Assembly: GCF_011947265.1 (NCBI RefSeq) | Contig: NZ_JAATHD010000035.1 | Location: 1-54,502 of the forward strand | Length of the DNA stretch: 54,502 bases | Reading direction: 5' to 3' | DNA from: Paenibacillus sp. HB172176 | GTDB taxonomy: Bacteria; Bacillota; Bacilli; Paenibacillales; Paenibacillaceae | In this document: positions 41,844 through 50,985 of the stretch, one piece after another | Layout of the letters: every line of letters begins with the position of its first letter | How positions within the stretch are numbered: the first letter of the stretch is position 1 | Translations under genes and position numbers: made by a program | The notes under the pieces: generated by a model | The model's database searches: none | What the model was told of the DNA's origin: nothing | Seen by the model: the letters and a program-made list of their open reading frames with translations, nothing else

Positions 41844-43016
41844 TTATGAAAAATGGGTGTTCGGTGTCATTGGGCGCAGTCTGTAGAACGGCATCAGAGC
41901 AATCGCAAGCATGATTGCGACGAAGGAGATATAATAAGGCGATACGTGATCTCTAAGCTGACCGGCAAGCATCGGACCTAGAAAAGCGCCTACGGAGAAC
42001 GCGACAGACAGAATCGAGAAGGTGCGTCCGTATCTGGCGCCGCCGCTGAGCTCGATTAGAAAGGTCGATAACGCAGGCAATATAACGCCCTTGGCCATGC
42101 CGACGAACAGAAGCATGATCATGAGCGGAACGGGCATCTCGGAGGCGATGCCGAAATAAAGCAAAGCGAGTCCCAGCGAGCCCCACAGCGTTCGCTGAAA
42201 GGAGGAGAGCTTGTTCAGGAACAGCATGCTGAGCGTGATGAGCGCGCCGATGCTGATAACGGAGAATAGCAGGCCTGTTGTCATCATTGCTTCTCTGGTT
42301 CTGGCGAGCAACGGAAGCTCGAAGGACAGGATGCCCTGGGCGCAGGAGATGGCGACCGGAAGAAGAAAGACGAGCCAAGGAATGCGGGGCTCTTCGACGG
42401 CTGATGTCCGCGGATTCGACTTCATGCCGGATGGCGATGCTGTGTCATCCGTTAGCTGGCTGTCAAGCTTTCGATTAATGTCGCGAATGAACATCAACGC
42501 GCAGACGGCTGTGATGATGAGAATCCAGCCGAGTATCGTGAAAGCGGTGGAGAACCCGATTCTGGCGACGAGATAAGCGCCTGCGGCGGGCGACACGACG
42601 GAGGCCATCGTATGGACAAGACCGTTGCCCGCCATCAGCTTGCCTTGCTTGATGGGATCGCTCGTTAATCTGGCCAGCAAGGAAAGACAGGCAGGCGACA
42701 GAAACGCGAGCACGAAGCCGCTGATGGAGCGAATAAGCAGAAGCTGCCATGGATCGGTCACATAGGCCTGGAAGAGCAGAATAACGCCTGCCGCGAACAA
42801 GGAAAACACGATAAAGAAGCGGCTGCCGTATCGGTCGACGCCGAAGCCCGCGATCAAATTGCCGGGCAGATGCGTAATGGAATACATCCCCATCATGAGT
42901 CCGATGAAGGAGGGCGCCGCGCCTATCGAAATCGCGAACGGAGTAAGAATCGGATATTGGGCATGAAGATCGAAGAAGGCAACGAACAAAAACAGATAAA
43001 GCCAAATTGCTGTTTT
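41844..43016 (-). CDS. MFS transporter, sugar/drug type
   Basis: A 390-aa membrane protein with about 12 segments. The motif LPGNLIAGFGVDRYGSRFF after helix 2 matches the MFS loop signature GxxxDRxGxR, and SGGARYGRTFSILS occurs in the second half. A hydrophilic linker lies near residues 180-210. GTG 43016 is chosen because AAGGAGG is 8 bp upstream; the ATG at 43049 has no site. Substrate unknown; multidrug efflux is one possibility. Confidence 0.87.
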   Translation of the reverse strand, partial: KTAIWLYLFLFVAFFDLHAQYPILTPFAISIGAAPSFIGLMMGMYSITHLPGNLIAGFGVDRYGSRFFIVFSLFAAGVILLFQAYVTDPWQLLLIRSISGFVLAFLSPACLSLLARLTSDPIKQGKLMAGNGLVHTMASVVSPAAGAYLVARIGFSTAFTILGWILIITAVCALMFIRDINRKLDSQLTDDTASPSGMKSNPRTSAVEEPRIPWLVFLLPVAISCAQGILSFELPLLARTREAMMTTGLLFSVISIGALITLSMLFLNKLSSFQRTLWGSLGLALLYFGIASEMPVPLMIMLLFVGMAKGVILPALSTFLIELSGGARYGRTFSILSVAFSVGAFLGPMLAGQLRDHVSPYYISFVAIMLAIALMPFYRLRPMTPNTHFS

Positions 43017-43105
43017 CACGGGCGGTTCCTCCTTGCGTAATAGCTGCATTATTACTTGTACGTGGGAGTGGGACAGGATATGACAGGCGTTGGCGGCGTG
43101 AAGCG

Positions 43106-43134
43106 TTTACGGCTAATTGGGAGTAAGCTATAAT
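43106..43134 (+). promoter_or_regulatory. Probable promoter of the gene at 43180
   Basis: TTTACG at 43106-43111, 17-bp spacer, perfect TATAAT at 43129-43134. A second TATAAT occurs at about 43161, right before the ribosome site. Confidence 0.5.
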
Positions 43135-43179
43135 ATTTTGTAATCACATTTTTGAAGAGCTATAATGGAGGGGTATGAT

Positions 43180-43674
43180 ATGGATTTCCTGGATTTCTCG
43201 TCTTATGATTCGAGTACTTGGTCAACGTTTCTGAAGGATAATTGGTTTGTGCTGCTGATTGCGCTTCTGGTCCTGTTTCTCATTATCCGCATCGTGAAGA
43301 CGGTTGTGAAATGGGCGATCGTCGCGGTCATCGTGCTTGCGATTGTGCTGTACAGCGGGTACAGTCTCGACGACGTGAAGCAGCTCGGCACGAAGGTGAT
43401 GGACAGCGGGCTGGATGATTTGAAGGAGCTTGGCGAGAAGATGAAGGATTCGGCGCAGCAGCAGGCTTACGACGCGATGCTGAACGAAGCCAAGGAAGCG
43501 CAATACACCGTGAATGAGGATGGAACGTATACCGTTTCATCCCCCAGCATAGAACTGAGAGGAACAGCAGGCTCCGATGAGGCGGAGTTATCGGTGAAGG
43601 GCTCTCCGTTCATCACGGTGAAGGTGAGCGAATTAATTCGTACATTTGTCAATCAGGCGAAACAAAATGGTTAA
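43180..43674 (+). CDS. Hypothetical single-pass membrane protein, 164 aa
   Basis: I do not recognise the family. MDFLDFSSYDSSTWSTFLKD is followed by hydrophobic residues 21-60 (FVLLIALLVLFLIIRIV and WAIVAVIVLAIVLYSGY, one or two membrane passes). A charged helical segment comes next, and then a beta-rich end (YTVNEDGTYTVSSPSIELRG). GGAGGGG precedes the ATG at 43180; an ATG at 43165 is in frame but has no site. It is followed after 47 bp by the PBP gene, so a cell-envelope role is possible. Confidence 0.7.
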   Translation: MDFLDFSSYDSSTWSTFLKDNWFVLLIALLVLFLIIRIVKTVVKWAIVAVIVLAIVLYSGYSLDDVKQLGTKVMDSGLDDLKELGEKMKDSAQQQAYDAMLNEAKEAQYTVNEDGTYTVSSPSIELRGTAGSDEAELSVKGSPFITVKVSELIRTFVNQAKQNG

Positions 43675-43721
43675 ACGCAGGACGCGAGCAGCCTCCTGCG
43701 TGGAATTGGGAGTGAACAAGC

Positions 43722-45815
43722 ATGCAGGATGATCCGCAGAAGCGGGAAATCGAAAATCGACGCAATTTTTCTTTTCGGCTGAACTTATTTTTCTTTATCA
43801 CCTTTGCTCTCTTTAGCCTCTTGATTGTCAGGCTCGCCGTTCTGCAATTCGTTGAAGGCCCCACGCTCAGCGCGGAAGGCGCAAGGAAGAGCACCCGCGA
43901 TGACGCGATTCCCCCGATTCGAGGCAACATCTATGATTCTACCGGATATCCAATCGCTTATTCCACGTCCACACAGTCCTTATATTACAGCATTCAGGCT
44001 TCTTCCAATATTGATAAATCGATTGAGAACGCCAAGGAAATGGCCGCTAAGCTCGCTGAAGTATTCGCGAAATACGGAGATCCGGACAACGCGATGACCG
44101 TCGACGATGTGATCAGGCAGATGGACCTTGAATTTAAGCTGAACTATATGTCGACGCCCCGTCGAATCAAATCAGGACTGACGAATGAGGAAATCGCTTA
44201 TTTGATGGAGCATCGCAATGAATTCACTGGTGTTGACGTTATGGAAGAGAGCGTGCGGAATTACGATAAGAGCTCCATTGCCGTGCAGTTGGTAGGCTAC
44301 TTGAAGAAATATAAAGGGGTCAGGGAAACCGTCGACTTCTATCAAGCGAAGGAAGAAGAGACAGATCCGACAATGAAGTATCTGGAGGAGGAAGAGGTCG
44401 GCCTGGACGGTCTTGAATATATGTACCAGGATGTTCTGCGCGGTAAGAACGGACTGAAATCCTATCCGGTCAACAACAAGGAGCAGATTATCGGGCCGAT
44501 GCAGATTACGAATCCGGAGAAGGGCTCCGATTTGTATCTCACGATTAATAAGAATGTACAGCTTAAGACGGAGCAGGCCATCATGGATCATCTCGAGGTG
44601 ATTCGGAACTCGACGAATGTGTACGAGAAGGCGCCATTCGCCAAAACGGGCTTTGCGGTCGCGATGGAGGTTGACACCGGCAAGGTGGTTGCAATGGCAT
44701 CCATGCCGGATTATGATCCGAATATTTGGGCTGGCGGAAGCATTAGCACTGAGGATTATCACAATATCGAGAATGTCATGTCCAATGGGACGATTCGCAC
44801 CGTATACCCACAGTATGATAAGAAGGAGGATCGAGATAAGCATGCCTCCTCTATTGTCCCGCCGGGCTCGACGATGAAGCCTCTGTCAGTTCTGATCGGA
44901 CTGAATGAGGGTTTATTCACAACGACGGATGTGTATGATGACCGCGGCGGCGCCTTTTATTACGGCCGGGAAGGTTATCAAAGGAAGATTACGAATTCCC
45001 AGAAGCATGCCTACGGCATGATTGACGCCGCTGAAGCGATTGAGCATTCGTCCAACACATTCATGGCGGCGATGGTGGGAGATAGGCTTTATAAGCGCGG
45101 AGATGTCGGCGGCAAATCCAGTGTGGATATATGGGACAGCTATATGAAGCAATTTGGGCTTGGCGTATCAACAGAAAGCGGTCTTCCGGGCGAGTCGCGC
45201 GGTGTTATTGAATACTTCACGGAGGCGGAGCGGGCCAGCTCCCAATCTGCGCTCGTTCAGGCTTCCTTCGGGCAGCAGGGGCGGTATACGACGTTGCAAC
45301 TCGCCCAATACACAGTCATGCTGGCGAATCACGGCAAGCGCATCAAGCCGCAGTTCGTGAATGAAATCAAGGATGCGGAGGGCAATGTCGTTCAAGGATA
45401 CGAACCCCAGGTGCTTAACACGGTTGACTTCCCTGAAGCTTATTGGAAGGAAATCGAACAAGGCATGTCCAAGGTAGCGGTCAAAGGGTTCGATGACTTT
45501 CCTTATTCGTTTAACAGGAAGACTGGCACCTCTGAGCAGGAAGCTGGAGGAGAGATTATCGAGAATGCCGTATTCATCGCTTACGCGCCTGCCGATAAAC
45601 CAAAGCTTGCTGTCGCGGTCATTATTCCCGATGGCGGATACGGCGCTTATGGCGCCGCGCCGATTGCCCGCAAGATTTTCGACGCGTACGACGAGGAAGT
45701 CGGCTTAACCGGCGTGCCGAAGAAAGCCGTGAAAGAAGATGCGGCAGCAGGGGATACGGCGAACACCGTTGCTGCGAATGCTGACGATTCGAATGCGGAT
45801 TCTGAAAATCAATAA
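43722..45815 (+). CDS. Class B penicillin-binding protein 2-type transpeptidase
   Basis: A 697-aa peptidoglycan transpeptidase. One membrane anchor lies at about residues 24-43, then the dimerisation/pedestal domain (IPPIRGNIYDSTGYPIAYS) and the penicillin-binding domain. The active-site motifs are S383-T-M-K386, S443-S-N445 and K600-T-G602. The last 35 residues are an Ala/Asp/Asn-rich disordered tail. GGGAG lies 9 bp before the ATG. It belongs to the PbpA/PBP2 elongation group rather than to SpoVD/FtsI, judged from the SxxK context and the absence of PASTA repeats; the exact paralogue is not certain. Confidence 0.92.
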   Translation: MQDDPQKREIENRRNFSFRLNLFFFITFALFSLLIVRLAVLQFVEGPTLSAEGARKSTRDDAIPPIRGNIYDSTGYPIAYSTSTQSLYYSIQASSNIDKSIENAKEMAAKLAEVFAKYGDPDNAMTVDDVIRQMDLEFKLNYMSTPRRIKSGLTNEEIAYLMEHRNEFTGVDVMEESVRNYDKSSIAVQLVGYLKKYKGVRETVDFYQAKEEETDPTMKYLEEEEVGLDGLEYMYQDVLRGKNGLKSYPVNNKEQIIGPMQITNPEKGSDLYLTINKNVQLKTEQAIMDHLEVIRNSTNVYEKAPFAKTGFAVAMEVDTGKVVAMASMPDYDPNIWAGGSISTEDYHNIENVMSNGTIRTVYPQYDKKEDRDKHASSIVPPGSTMKPLSVLIGLNEGLFTTTDVYDDRGGAFYYGREGYQRKITNSQKHAYGMIDAAEAIEHSSNTFMAAMVGDRLYKRGDVGGKSSVDIWDSYMKQFGLGVSTESGLPGESRGVIEYFTEAERASSQSALVQASFGQQGRYTTLQLAQYTVMLANHGKRIKPQFVNEIKDAEGNVVQGYEPQVLNTVDFPEAYWKEIEQGMSKVAVKGFDDFPYSFNRKTGTSEQEAGGEIIENAVFIAYAPADKPKLAVAVIIPDGGYGAYGAAPIARKIFDAYDEEVGLTGVPKKAVKEDAAAGDTANTVAANADDSNADSENQ

Positions 45816-45852
45816 ATCAATGACAAAGAGAGACAGAGCGGAGTGGAGCAGA

Positions 45853-46605
45853 ATGACAACGTACAAACTGATTGCGCTCGATATGGACGGTACCTTGCTG
45901 AACGACCGGCAGGAGGTTAGCCCGCAAAACCAGGAATGGATTTCCCGGGCAATGGAAGCCGGCTTGACTGTCATATTGTCTACGGGCAGAGGCTTTGACA
46001 GCGCCTCTCCTTATGCCGAACAGCTAAAGCTCGAAGGACCGATGATAACGGTGAACGGAGGCGAGGTATGGGCGAAGCCGAATCTGCTGCATAAACGGAC
46101 CGAGCTAAGCTGGACATATGTGAAGAGGCTGAGGGAGCTGGCGCTTCAGCATGAGGAGCCCTGGTATTGGGCGTATTCCACCTATGGCGTTTTCAACAAA
46201 GAGCAATGGATTGATCCTGCGGAGGCCTATGATCAGCATCATTGGCTGAAGTTCGGTTATTATACGGAGAATGACGAGATCAGGGCCGAGCTGCTTGCGG
46301 AGGCGAGAAGCTGGGGCGCGTTCGAGATTACCAATTCCTCTCCAACGAATCTGGAGCTGAATCCGCTAGGCATCTCGAAGGCAAGCGGACTGGAAGAGGT
46401 ATGCGGTTTGCTCGGCATTGCGATGTCCGAGGTTGTCGCCGTTGGCGACAGTCTGAACGATATTGCCGCCATTCGGGCTGCCGGTCTCGGCGTCGCCATG
46501 GGCAACGCGCAAGAGGAAGTGAAGCAGGCGGCGGATTTCGTGACGCTGACGAATGAAGAGAATGGAGTCGCCGAGGTCATCAAGCGCTGTCTGAAGCTCT
46601 CCTGA
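45853..46605 (+). CDS. Cof-type HAD-IIB phosphatase
   Basis: A 250-aa cytoplasmic phosphatase. The nucleophile motif LIALDMDGTLLND is at residue 6, motif II is ILSTGRG, and motifs III/IV are ISKASGLEEVCGLLGI and VVAVGDSLNDIAAI. The C2 cap between residues 85 and 185 marks the Cof/HAD-IIB group, which acts on sugar phosphates, FMN or similar small phosphates. GGAGTGGAGC lies before the ATG at 45853. The frame upstream overlaps the PBP gene and was excluded. Confidence 0.9.
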   Translation: MTTYKLIALDMDGTLLNDRQEVSPQNQEWISRAMEAGLTVILSTGRGFDSASPYAEQLKLEGPMITVNGGEVWAKPNLLHKRTELSWTYVKRLRELALQHEEPWYWAYSTYGVFNKEQWIDPAEAYDQHHWLKFGYYTENDEIRAELLAEARSWGAFEITNSSPTNLELNPLGISKASGLEEVCGLLGIAMSEVVAVGDSLNDIAAIRAAGLGVAMGNAQEEVKQAADFVTLTNEENGVAEVIKRCLKLS

Positions 46606-46633
46606 CTAACAAATCGAAAGGCGGTGGTGCTGC

Positions 46634-47119
46634 ATGGATATTTTGGGATGGGTTATCATAATCCTGCTGTTTGCCGTCGGCATGGCGGGAGCGATTTATC
46701 CGATATTGCCCGGAGCTTTGGCGATTTATGCAGCATTTTTTGTTTATGGCTGGTTTTTCACCTTTCAAGATTTTGGCTTCTTCTTCTGGACCATCCAAAC
46801 CTTGATCGTGGCGGCGCTCTTCATCGCCGATCATGCAGTCAGCGCCTGGGGCGTCAAGCGGTTCGGCGGCACGAAAGCCTCCATAATAGGAAGTACGATT
46901 GGGATCATATTCGGTCCTTTCGTCATTCCCGCATTCGGGATTGTTCTTGGCCCCTTCATTGGCGCGATTCTTGGCGAGCTTATGGTCGGGACAAGCGTTC
47001 AGCAGTCTTTCAAAGCGGGCTGGGGCGCCGTCGTTGGATTATTCACCAGCGTAATCGTGAAATTCCTGCTGCAACTGCTCATGATTATTTTGTTCGTCAT
47101 CTGGATTTGGATGCTGTAG
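46634..47119 (+). CDS. DUF456 membrane protein
   Basis: A 161-aa membrane protein of the DUF456 (YqgC-like) family. It has glycine-zipper-like helices: AIYPILPGALAIYAAFFVYGW, then IGSTIGIIFGPFVIPAFGIVLGPFIGAILGEL, and a hydrophobic C-terminus. About five membrane segments are expected. GGCGGTGG precedes the ATG. Function is unknown for the family. Confidence 0.85.
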   Translation: MDILGWVIIILLFAVGMAGAIYPILPGALAIYAAFFVYGWFFTFQDFGFFFWTIQTLIVAALFIADHAVSAWGVKRFGGTKASIIGSTIGIIFGPFVIPAFGIVLGPFIGAILGELMVGTSVQQSFKAGWGAVVGLFTSVIVKFLLQLLMIILFVIWIWML

Positions 47120-47192
47120 AGGACTGCGGTCGAACTAAGCTAGGCTTATTAGGGGCAACCAATCTAATTTAACTAAGAAGAGGTGCATCGCA

Positions 47193-47918
47193 GTGATCAA
47201 AGTAACGATTTGGAATGAGTTTCTGCATGAGAAGCAGCATGAGGAAGTGAAGGCGGTATACCCGGACGGCATTCATGCCGCACTGGCGGCAGGTCTTGCG
47301 ACCGAGGATTTCGAGATCGCGACAGCTACGCTGGAGGAGCCCGAGCATGGCTTGTCGGAGGAGCGTTTGAACAATACCGATGTGCTGATCTGGTGGGGAC
47401 ATATGGGCCATGAGAAGGTGGAGGACGCGATTGTCGATCGCGTGCAGCAGCGCGTGCTGAATGGAATGGGATTAATTGTGCTGCACTCGGGTCATTTCTC
47501 GAAAATTTTCAAGAAGCTGATGGGCACGGGCTGCGATCTGAAATGGCGCGAAGCGAACGAGAAAGAGCGGATCTGGGTCGTAAATCCCGCACATCCGATT
47601 GCATCCGGGCTGCCAGAGTACATTAACCTGGAGCGCGAGGAAATGTATGGCGAGCATTTCGATATCCCCGCTCCGGACGAGCTCATCTTTGTCAGCTGGT
47701 TCGAAGGCGGAGAGGTGTTCCGAAGCGGCTGCACCTTCAGCCGCGGACAAGGGAAGATCTTCTATTTCCGTCCGGGCCATGAGACATTCCCTACCTACTA
47801 CAATCCGCAGATTCTTCAGGTCATCTCGAATGGCATTCGCTGGGCCGAGCCATCCCGAGCGGCAACGCCTGTCCGTGGCAATCATCAACCGCTTGAGCCG
47901 ATCGCAGCCAAGTCGTAA
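47193..47918 (+). CDS. ThuA-like (trehalose utilisation) protein
   Basis: A 241-aa protein with the ThuA / glutamine-amidotransferase-like fold. TIWNEFLHEKQHEEVKAVYPDGIH at the start, LIWWGHMGHEKV, GLIVLHSGHFSK and YFRPGHETFPTYY are family segments. GTG 47193 follows AGAGGTG. ThuA proteins take part in disaccharide catabolism in rhizobia, but the reaction is not established for most members. There is no linked sugar gene here. Confidence 0.88.
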   Translation: MIKVTIWNEFLHEKQHEEVKAVYPDGIHAALAAGLATEDFEIATATLEEPEHGLSEERLNNTDVLIWWGHMGHEKVEDAIVDRVQQRVLNGMGLIVLHSGHFSKIFKKLMGTGCDLKWREANEKERIWVVNPAHPIASGLPEYINLEREEMYGEHFDIPAPDELIFVSWFEGGEVFRSGCTFSRGQGKIFYFRPGHETFPTYYNPQILQVISNGIRWAEPSRAATPVRGNHQPLEPIAAKS

Positions 47919-47935
47919 GGAGTTAATGGAAGTTC

Positions 47936-49594
47936 ATGCTGAAAAAAGACTCATTGTTAAAAGGCACCATCATACTCGCCGCCGCCGCTCTCTTCGCCAG
48001 ATTTCTAGGCCTGTTCCAGCGTATTCCGCTGGACTACATGCTGGGCGAGGAGGGATTTAATTCATTCAATCTGGCAAACTCGATTTATTTGCTTCTGTTG
48101 TTACTCGCTACTGCAGGATTTCCAAGCGCCATCAGCAAGATGGTCTCGCAGAGATATGCATTAGGGAAATATGAAGAAGCGAAACGAATCTACAAGGCTG
48201 CATTGTTCTTCGGCGCGGTAAGCGGTTTTATTATGGCTGCGGGATTGTTCTTTTTCGCTGGCTACTTCTCTGATGTGATATCTAATCAACCTAATGCTGA
48301 TTTATCTGTACGTGCCATTTCGCCCGCACTGTTATTCTTCCCGATTATTGCAATGATGAGGGGGTACTTTCAAGGCAGACAGATGATGAGCGCAGGAGGT
48401 TTGTCACAAATTGTGGAACAATTTCTGCGAGTATTTCTAGGAATTGGCTTGGGATTGATTGTGCTTAGCCTGGGTTGGAGCGATCGATGGGGAGCGGCGG
48501 CGATTACATTCGGCAGCGTTTTCGGAAGCTTAGGCGCACTTTCAGTTATGTTGTTCTATGTTCGCAAGCTTAGAAATCAAGATCGGCAATTGGAGTTGGA
48601 GAAACGACAGTTGGAAGCTGTTCAGGAGGATTATGGTTATGATGAGGGACCGAATTTGCGCTTTCGCACGATTTATCGTGAGATATTCCGTATGTCGGTT
48701 CCTGCGATCGTTACTTCTAGTGTTATTAACGTCATTTTTACATTCGATCTCTCTTTATTTGATCGATTATCAGGCAGCTTCTATACGGTATCAGAAGCAA
48801 TCCTGCTTAAGAAAGATTTGGGAATTGCCCAGTCTCTCGCTGGCATTCCACCAATATTAGCAATTGCTTTAGGTTCGTCCATCATTCCTGTTATTTCTTC
48901 GGCTTTTTCACTTAATAACATGAATGAGGTCAAACGCCAAGCGTCAATCGTGCTACGAGTCGTCTGTTTCACTGGCGTGCCTTTTGCTTTATTGTTGACG
49001 GTTGCTTCTTACTCCATAACTGGATTGTTGTTCAAAAGTACACATGGCTATGAAGTTGTAGCGGCACTGGCAGCCAGTACAATTGTACAAATTACTATGA
49101 TGACCACAAACTCTATTTTGTACGGCTTAGGAAAACAACGAATTTCAATGAGGAATACTTTAATTGGCCTTGTTCTCAAGATTGTGTTCAGTCTAGCGCT
49201 AACGCCAATTCTTGGCGTGTATGGGCTCATTATTGCATCAGTTGTTTGCTTCACCGGAGTGACAGCTTTCAATGTCCGAAGTATTAACAAGATTGCCAAA
49301 TTGACAATACTCGGAAAGAGATGGATTCCTTATTTGCTGGCGGTGATTATTTCGGGAATTGCGGGTTGGGGAGCGGAACAGGGTATGTTGCATAGCACGA
49401 ATGCTTGGATTGTCAAGCTTTCATTCCTAACATCGGCAGCCGTTGCTGGTTTGGCTCTTGGTCTATTCTATATGGCATTATTAATTTTGCTAAAAGTTGT
49501 TACCCCTGAGGATACGAAGTCGCTGCCAAGCGTTCTCCGCAAGCCTATGTCGAAGATAATGAAGCTCAAGTATCGGCGAAGAGAATTTAATTAG
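47936..49594 (+). CDS. MOP-superfamily flippase (MurJ/SpoVB/YtgP-like)
   Basis: A 552-aa polytopic membrane protein of the polysaccharide-exporter superfamily, with about 14 helices. GTIILAAAALFARFLGLFQRIPL and FNLANSIYLLLLLLATAGFPSAISKMVSQR at the start, and FPIIAMMRGYFQGRQMM near residue 140, match the SpoVB/YtgP group, which flips lipid-linked wall precursors. The paralogue cannot be fixed. From about 48100 to 49500 the gene is visibly richer in A/T than both its ends and its neighbours, which may mean a recombined segment. Confidence 0.88.
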   Translation: MLKKDSLLKGTIILAAAALFARFLGLFQRIPLDYMLGEEGFNSFNLANSIYLLLLLLATAGFPSAISKMVSQRYALGKYEEAKRIYKAALFFGAVSGFIMAAGLFFFAGYFSDVISNQPNADLSVRAISPALLFFPIIAMMRGYFQGRQMMSAGGLSQIVEQFLRVFLGIGLGLIVLSLGWSDRWGAAAITFGSVFGSLGALSVMLFYVRKLRNQDRQLELEKRQLEAVQEDYGYDEGPNLRFRTIYREIFRMSVPAIVTSSVINVIFTFDLSLFDRLSGSFYTVSEAILLKKDLGIAQSLAGIPPILAIALGSSIIPVISSAFSLNNMNEVKRQASIVLRVVCFTGVPFALLLTVASYSITGLLFKSTHGYEVVAALAASTIVQITMMTTNSILYGLGKQRISMRNTLIGLVLKIVFSLALTPILGVYGLIIASVVCFTGVTAFNVRSINKIAKLTILGKRWIPYLLAVIISGIAGWGAEQGMLHSTNAWIVKLSFLTSAAVAGLALGLFYMALLILLKVVTPEDTKSLPSVLRKPMSKIMKLKYRRREFN

Positions 49595-49618
49595 AATGCT
49601 AACTAGGAGGCAATATTC

Positions 49619-49966
49619 ATGAACAAACTTACAACAGAAGCGGCATTCAGAGAAGCGGCGGGAGCGGATGCTCTAACCATTGTCGTATTCAAAACAACCT
49701 GGTGTGCGGACTGCCACTTCATCGATCCGTTCATGCCGGATCTGGAGAAGCAGTACGAGGGCAAGGTAATCTTCGCTGAAGTGGATCGCGACGATCTGGA
49801 GGATGTATGCTCCGAGCTTAACATTCTCGGCATTCCAAGCTTCATCGCCTTCCGCGGCGGGAATGAAATCATTCGCTTCGTCAGCAAGCTGAGGAAGACG
49901 CGCGACGAGATTGAACAATTTGTCGACCGGGCTATTCAAGTGGACGACACAATTAGACAAGGATAG
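49619..49966 (+). CDS. Thioredoxin-family protein
   Basis: A 115-aa cytoplasmic thioredoxin-fold protein with active site WCADC near residue 28 and the cis-proline region LGIPSFIAF near 75. AGGAGG precedes the ATG by 8 bp. The non-standard CxDC dipeptide (ADC instead of GPC) suggests a specialised partner, or that it is an atypical thioredoxin like YusE/YtpP. Confidence 0.88.
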   Translation: MNKLTTEAAFREAAGADALTIVVFKTTWCADCHFIDPFMPDLEKQYEGKVIFAEVDRDDLEDVCSELNILGIPSFIAFRGGNEIIRFVSKLRKTRDEIEQFVDRAIQVDDTIRQG

Positions 49967-50052
49967 TCGGAAGTTCACAGTTTGAACATGGCTTTCAAGG
50001 GCGCTTATCGCTATAATTGACTTGTCATAATATAAGGAAATTAGGTGATACG

Positions 50053-50985
50053 ATGATTACTGCCCGCTACCGCGCATTCGTTCTTGCCTCAAGCATTGGG
50101 ATGCTTCTTGTGTTGCTTGCCGGAGCGCTTGTCACAAATACCGGATCAGGAGACGGCTGCGGAACGGATTGGCCGCTTTGTCACGGCAAATTCGTTCCCG
50201 CGCATACGCTGTCGTCTACGATTGAATATACGCATCGCGGCATTACGGGCTTGGAAGGCTTGCTCGTTCTCGGTGTGGCTATCGCCACCTATTTGAAGTT
50301 CAGAAGAGATAAGAAGCTGTTCAGAGAGCCGCTTTGGTATGCGGCGTTTGCGCTTCTCTTCACGATCGTGCAAGCTTTAATGGGAGCAGCAGCCGTAATC
50401 TGGTCGCAATCTTCCGCGGTCATGGCGATTCATTTCGGCATATCCCTGATTGCTTTCGCCGCGACAATGCTGCTCGTCATATGGGTATATCGGCATATTA
50501 ATGGCAGTCCCGCAAAGTTCGTCGTGACGAGGTCTGTATTCCCGAGCGTGCTTGCGGCTTCCGTGTACTGCTATGTCGTTATCTATCTGGGAGCGTTCGT
50601 GCGCCACACGGATTCTTCGGGCGGCTGCCTGGGTTGGCCGCTTTGCAATGGCGAGGTTGTGCCTCAGCTTGATGGCGCGACCGGCGTCGTATTCATGCAC
50701 CGAGCGGCCGCTATGCTGCTCGGCATTGCGCTCTTCGCCTTATACATGCATATTCGCAAGGTGAGCCATGTGAATTCAGGCCTTGTAAGACCTGCCGGCT
50801 GGGTATTGATTCTGGTCATTACTCAGATCATCAGCGGGGCGATCCTAACATCCGCGATTGGACATAACGATGTCTTTATCTTTGCAAGTCTGCTGCATAA
50901 CTTAATTATTGTCGGCCTGTTTGGACTATTAATGGATATACTCATTCGGTCATGGCTGTTCAGGGAAGGTCGTGTGAAAGGTTGA
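50053..50985 (+). CDS. ctaA: Heme A synthase (CtaA/COX15)
   Basis: A 310-aa membrane enzyme that oxidises heme O to heme A. Eight membrane segments are expected. Histidine ligands lie in EYTHRG, MAIHFG, MHRAAAM and LLHNLI. The two external Cys pairs in GDGCGTDWPLCHG and GGCLGWPLCNG match Bacillus CtaA. AGGTG precedes the ATG at 50053. Its stop overlaps the TTG of the UbiD-family gene. It is separated from ctaB (39617), although both serve the same oxidase. Confidence 0.94.
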   Translation: MITARYRAFVLASSIGMLLVLLAGALVTNTGSGDGCGTDWPLCHGKFVPAHTLSSTIEYTHRGITGLEGLLVLGVAIATYLKFRRDKKLFREPLWYAAFALLFTIVQALMGAAAVIWSQSSAVMAIHFGISLIAFAATMLLVIWVYRHINGSPAKFVVTRSVFPSVLAASVYCYVVIYLGAFVRHTDSSGGCLGWPLCNGEVVPQLDGATGVVFMHRAAAMLLGIALFALYMHIRKVSHVNSGLVRPAGWVLILVITQIISGAILTSAIGHNDVFIFASLLHNLIIVGLFGLLMDILIRSWLFREGRVKG

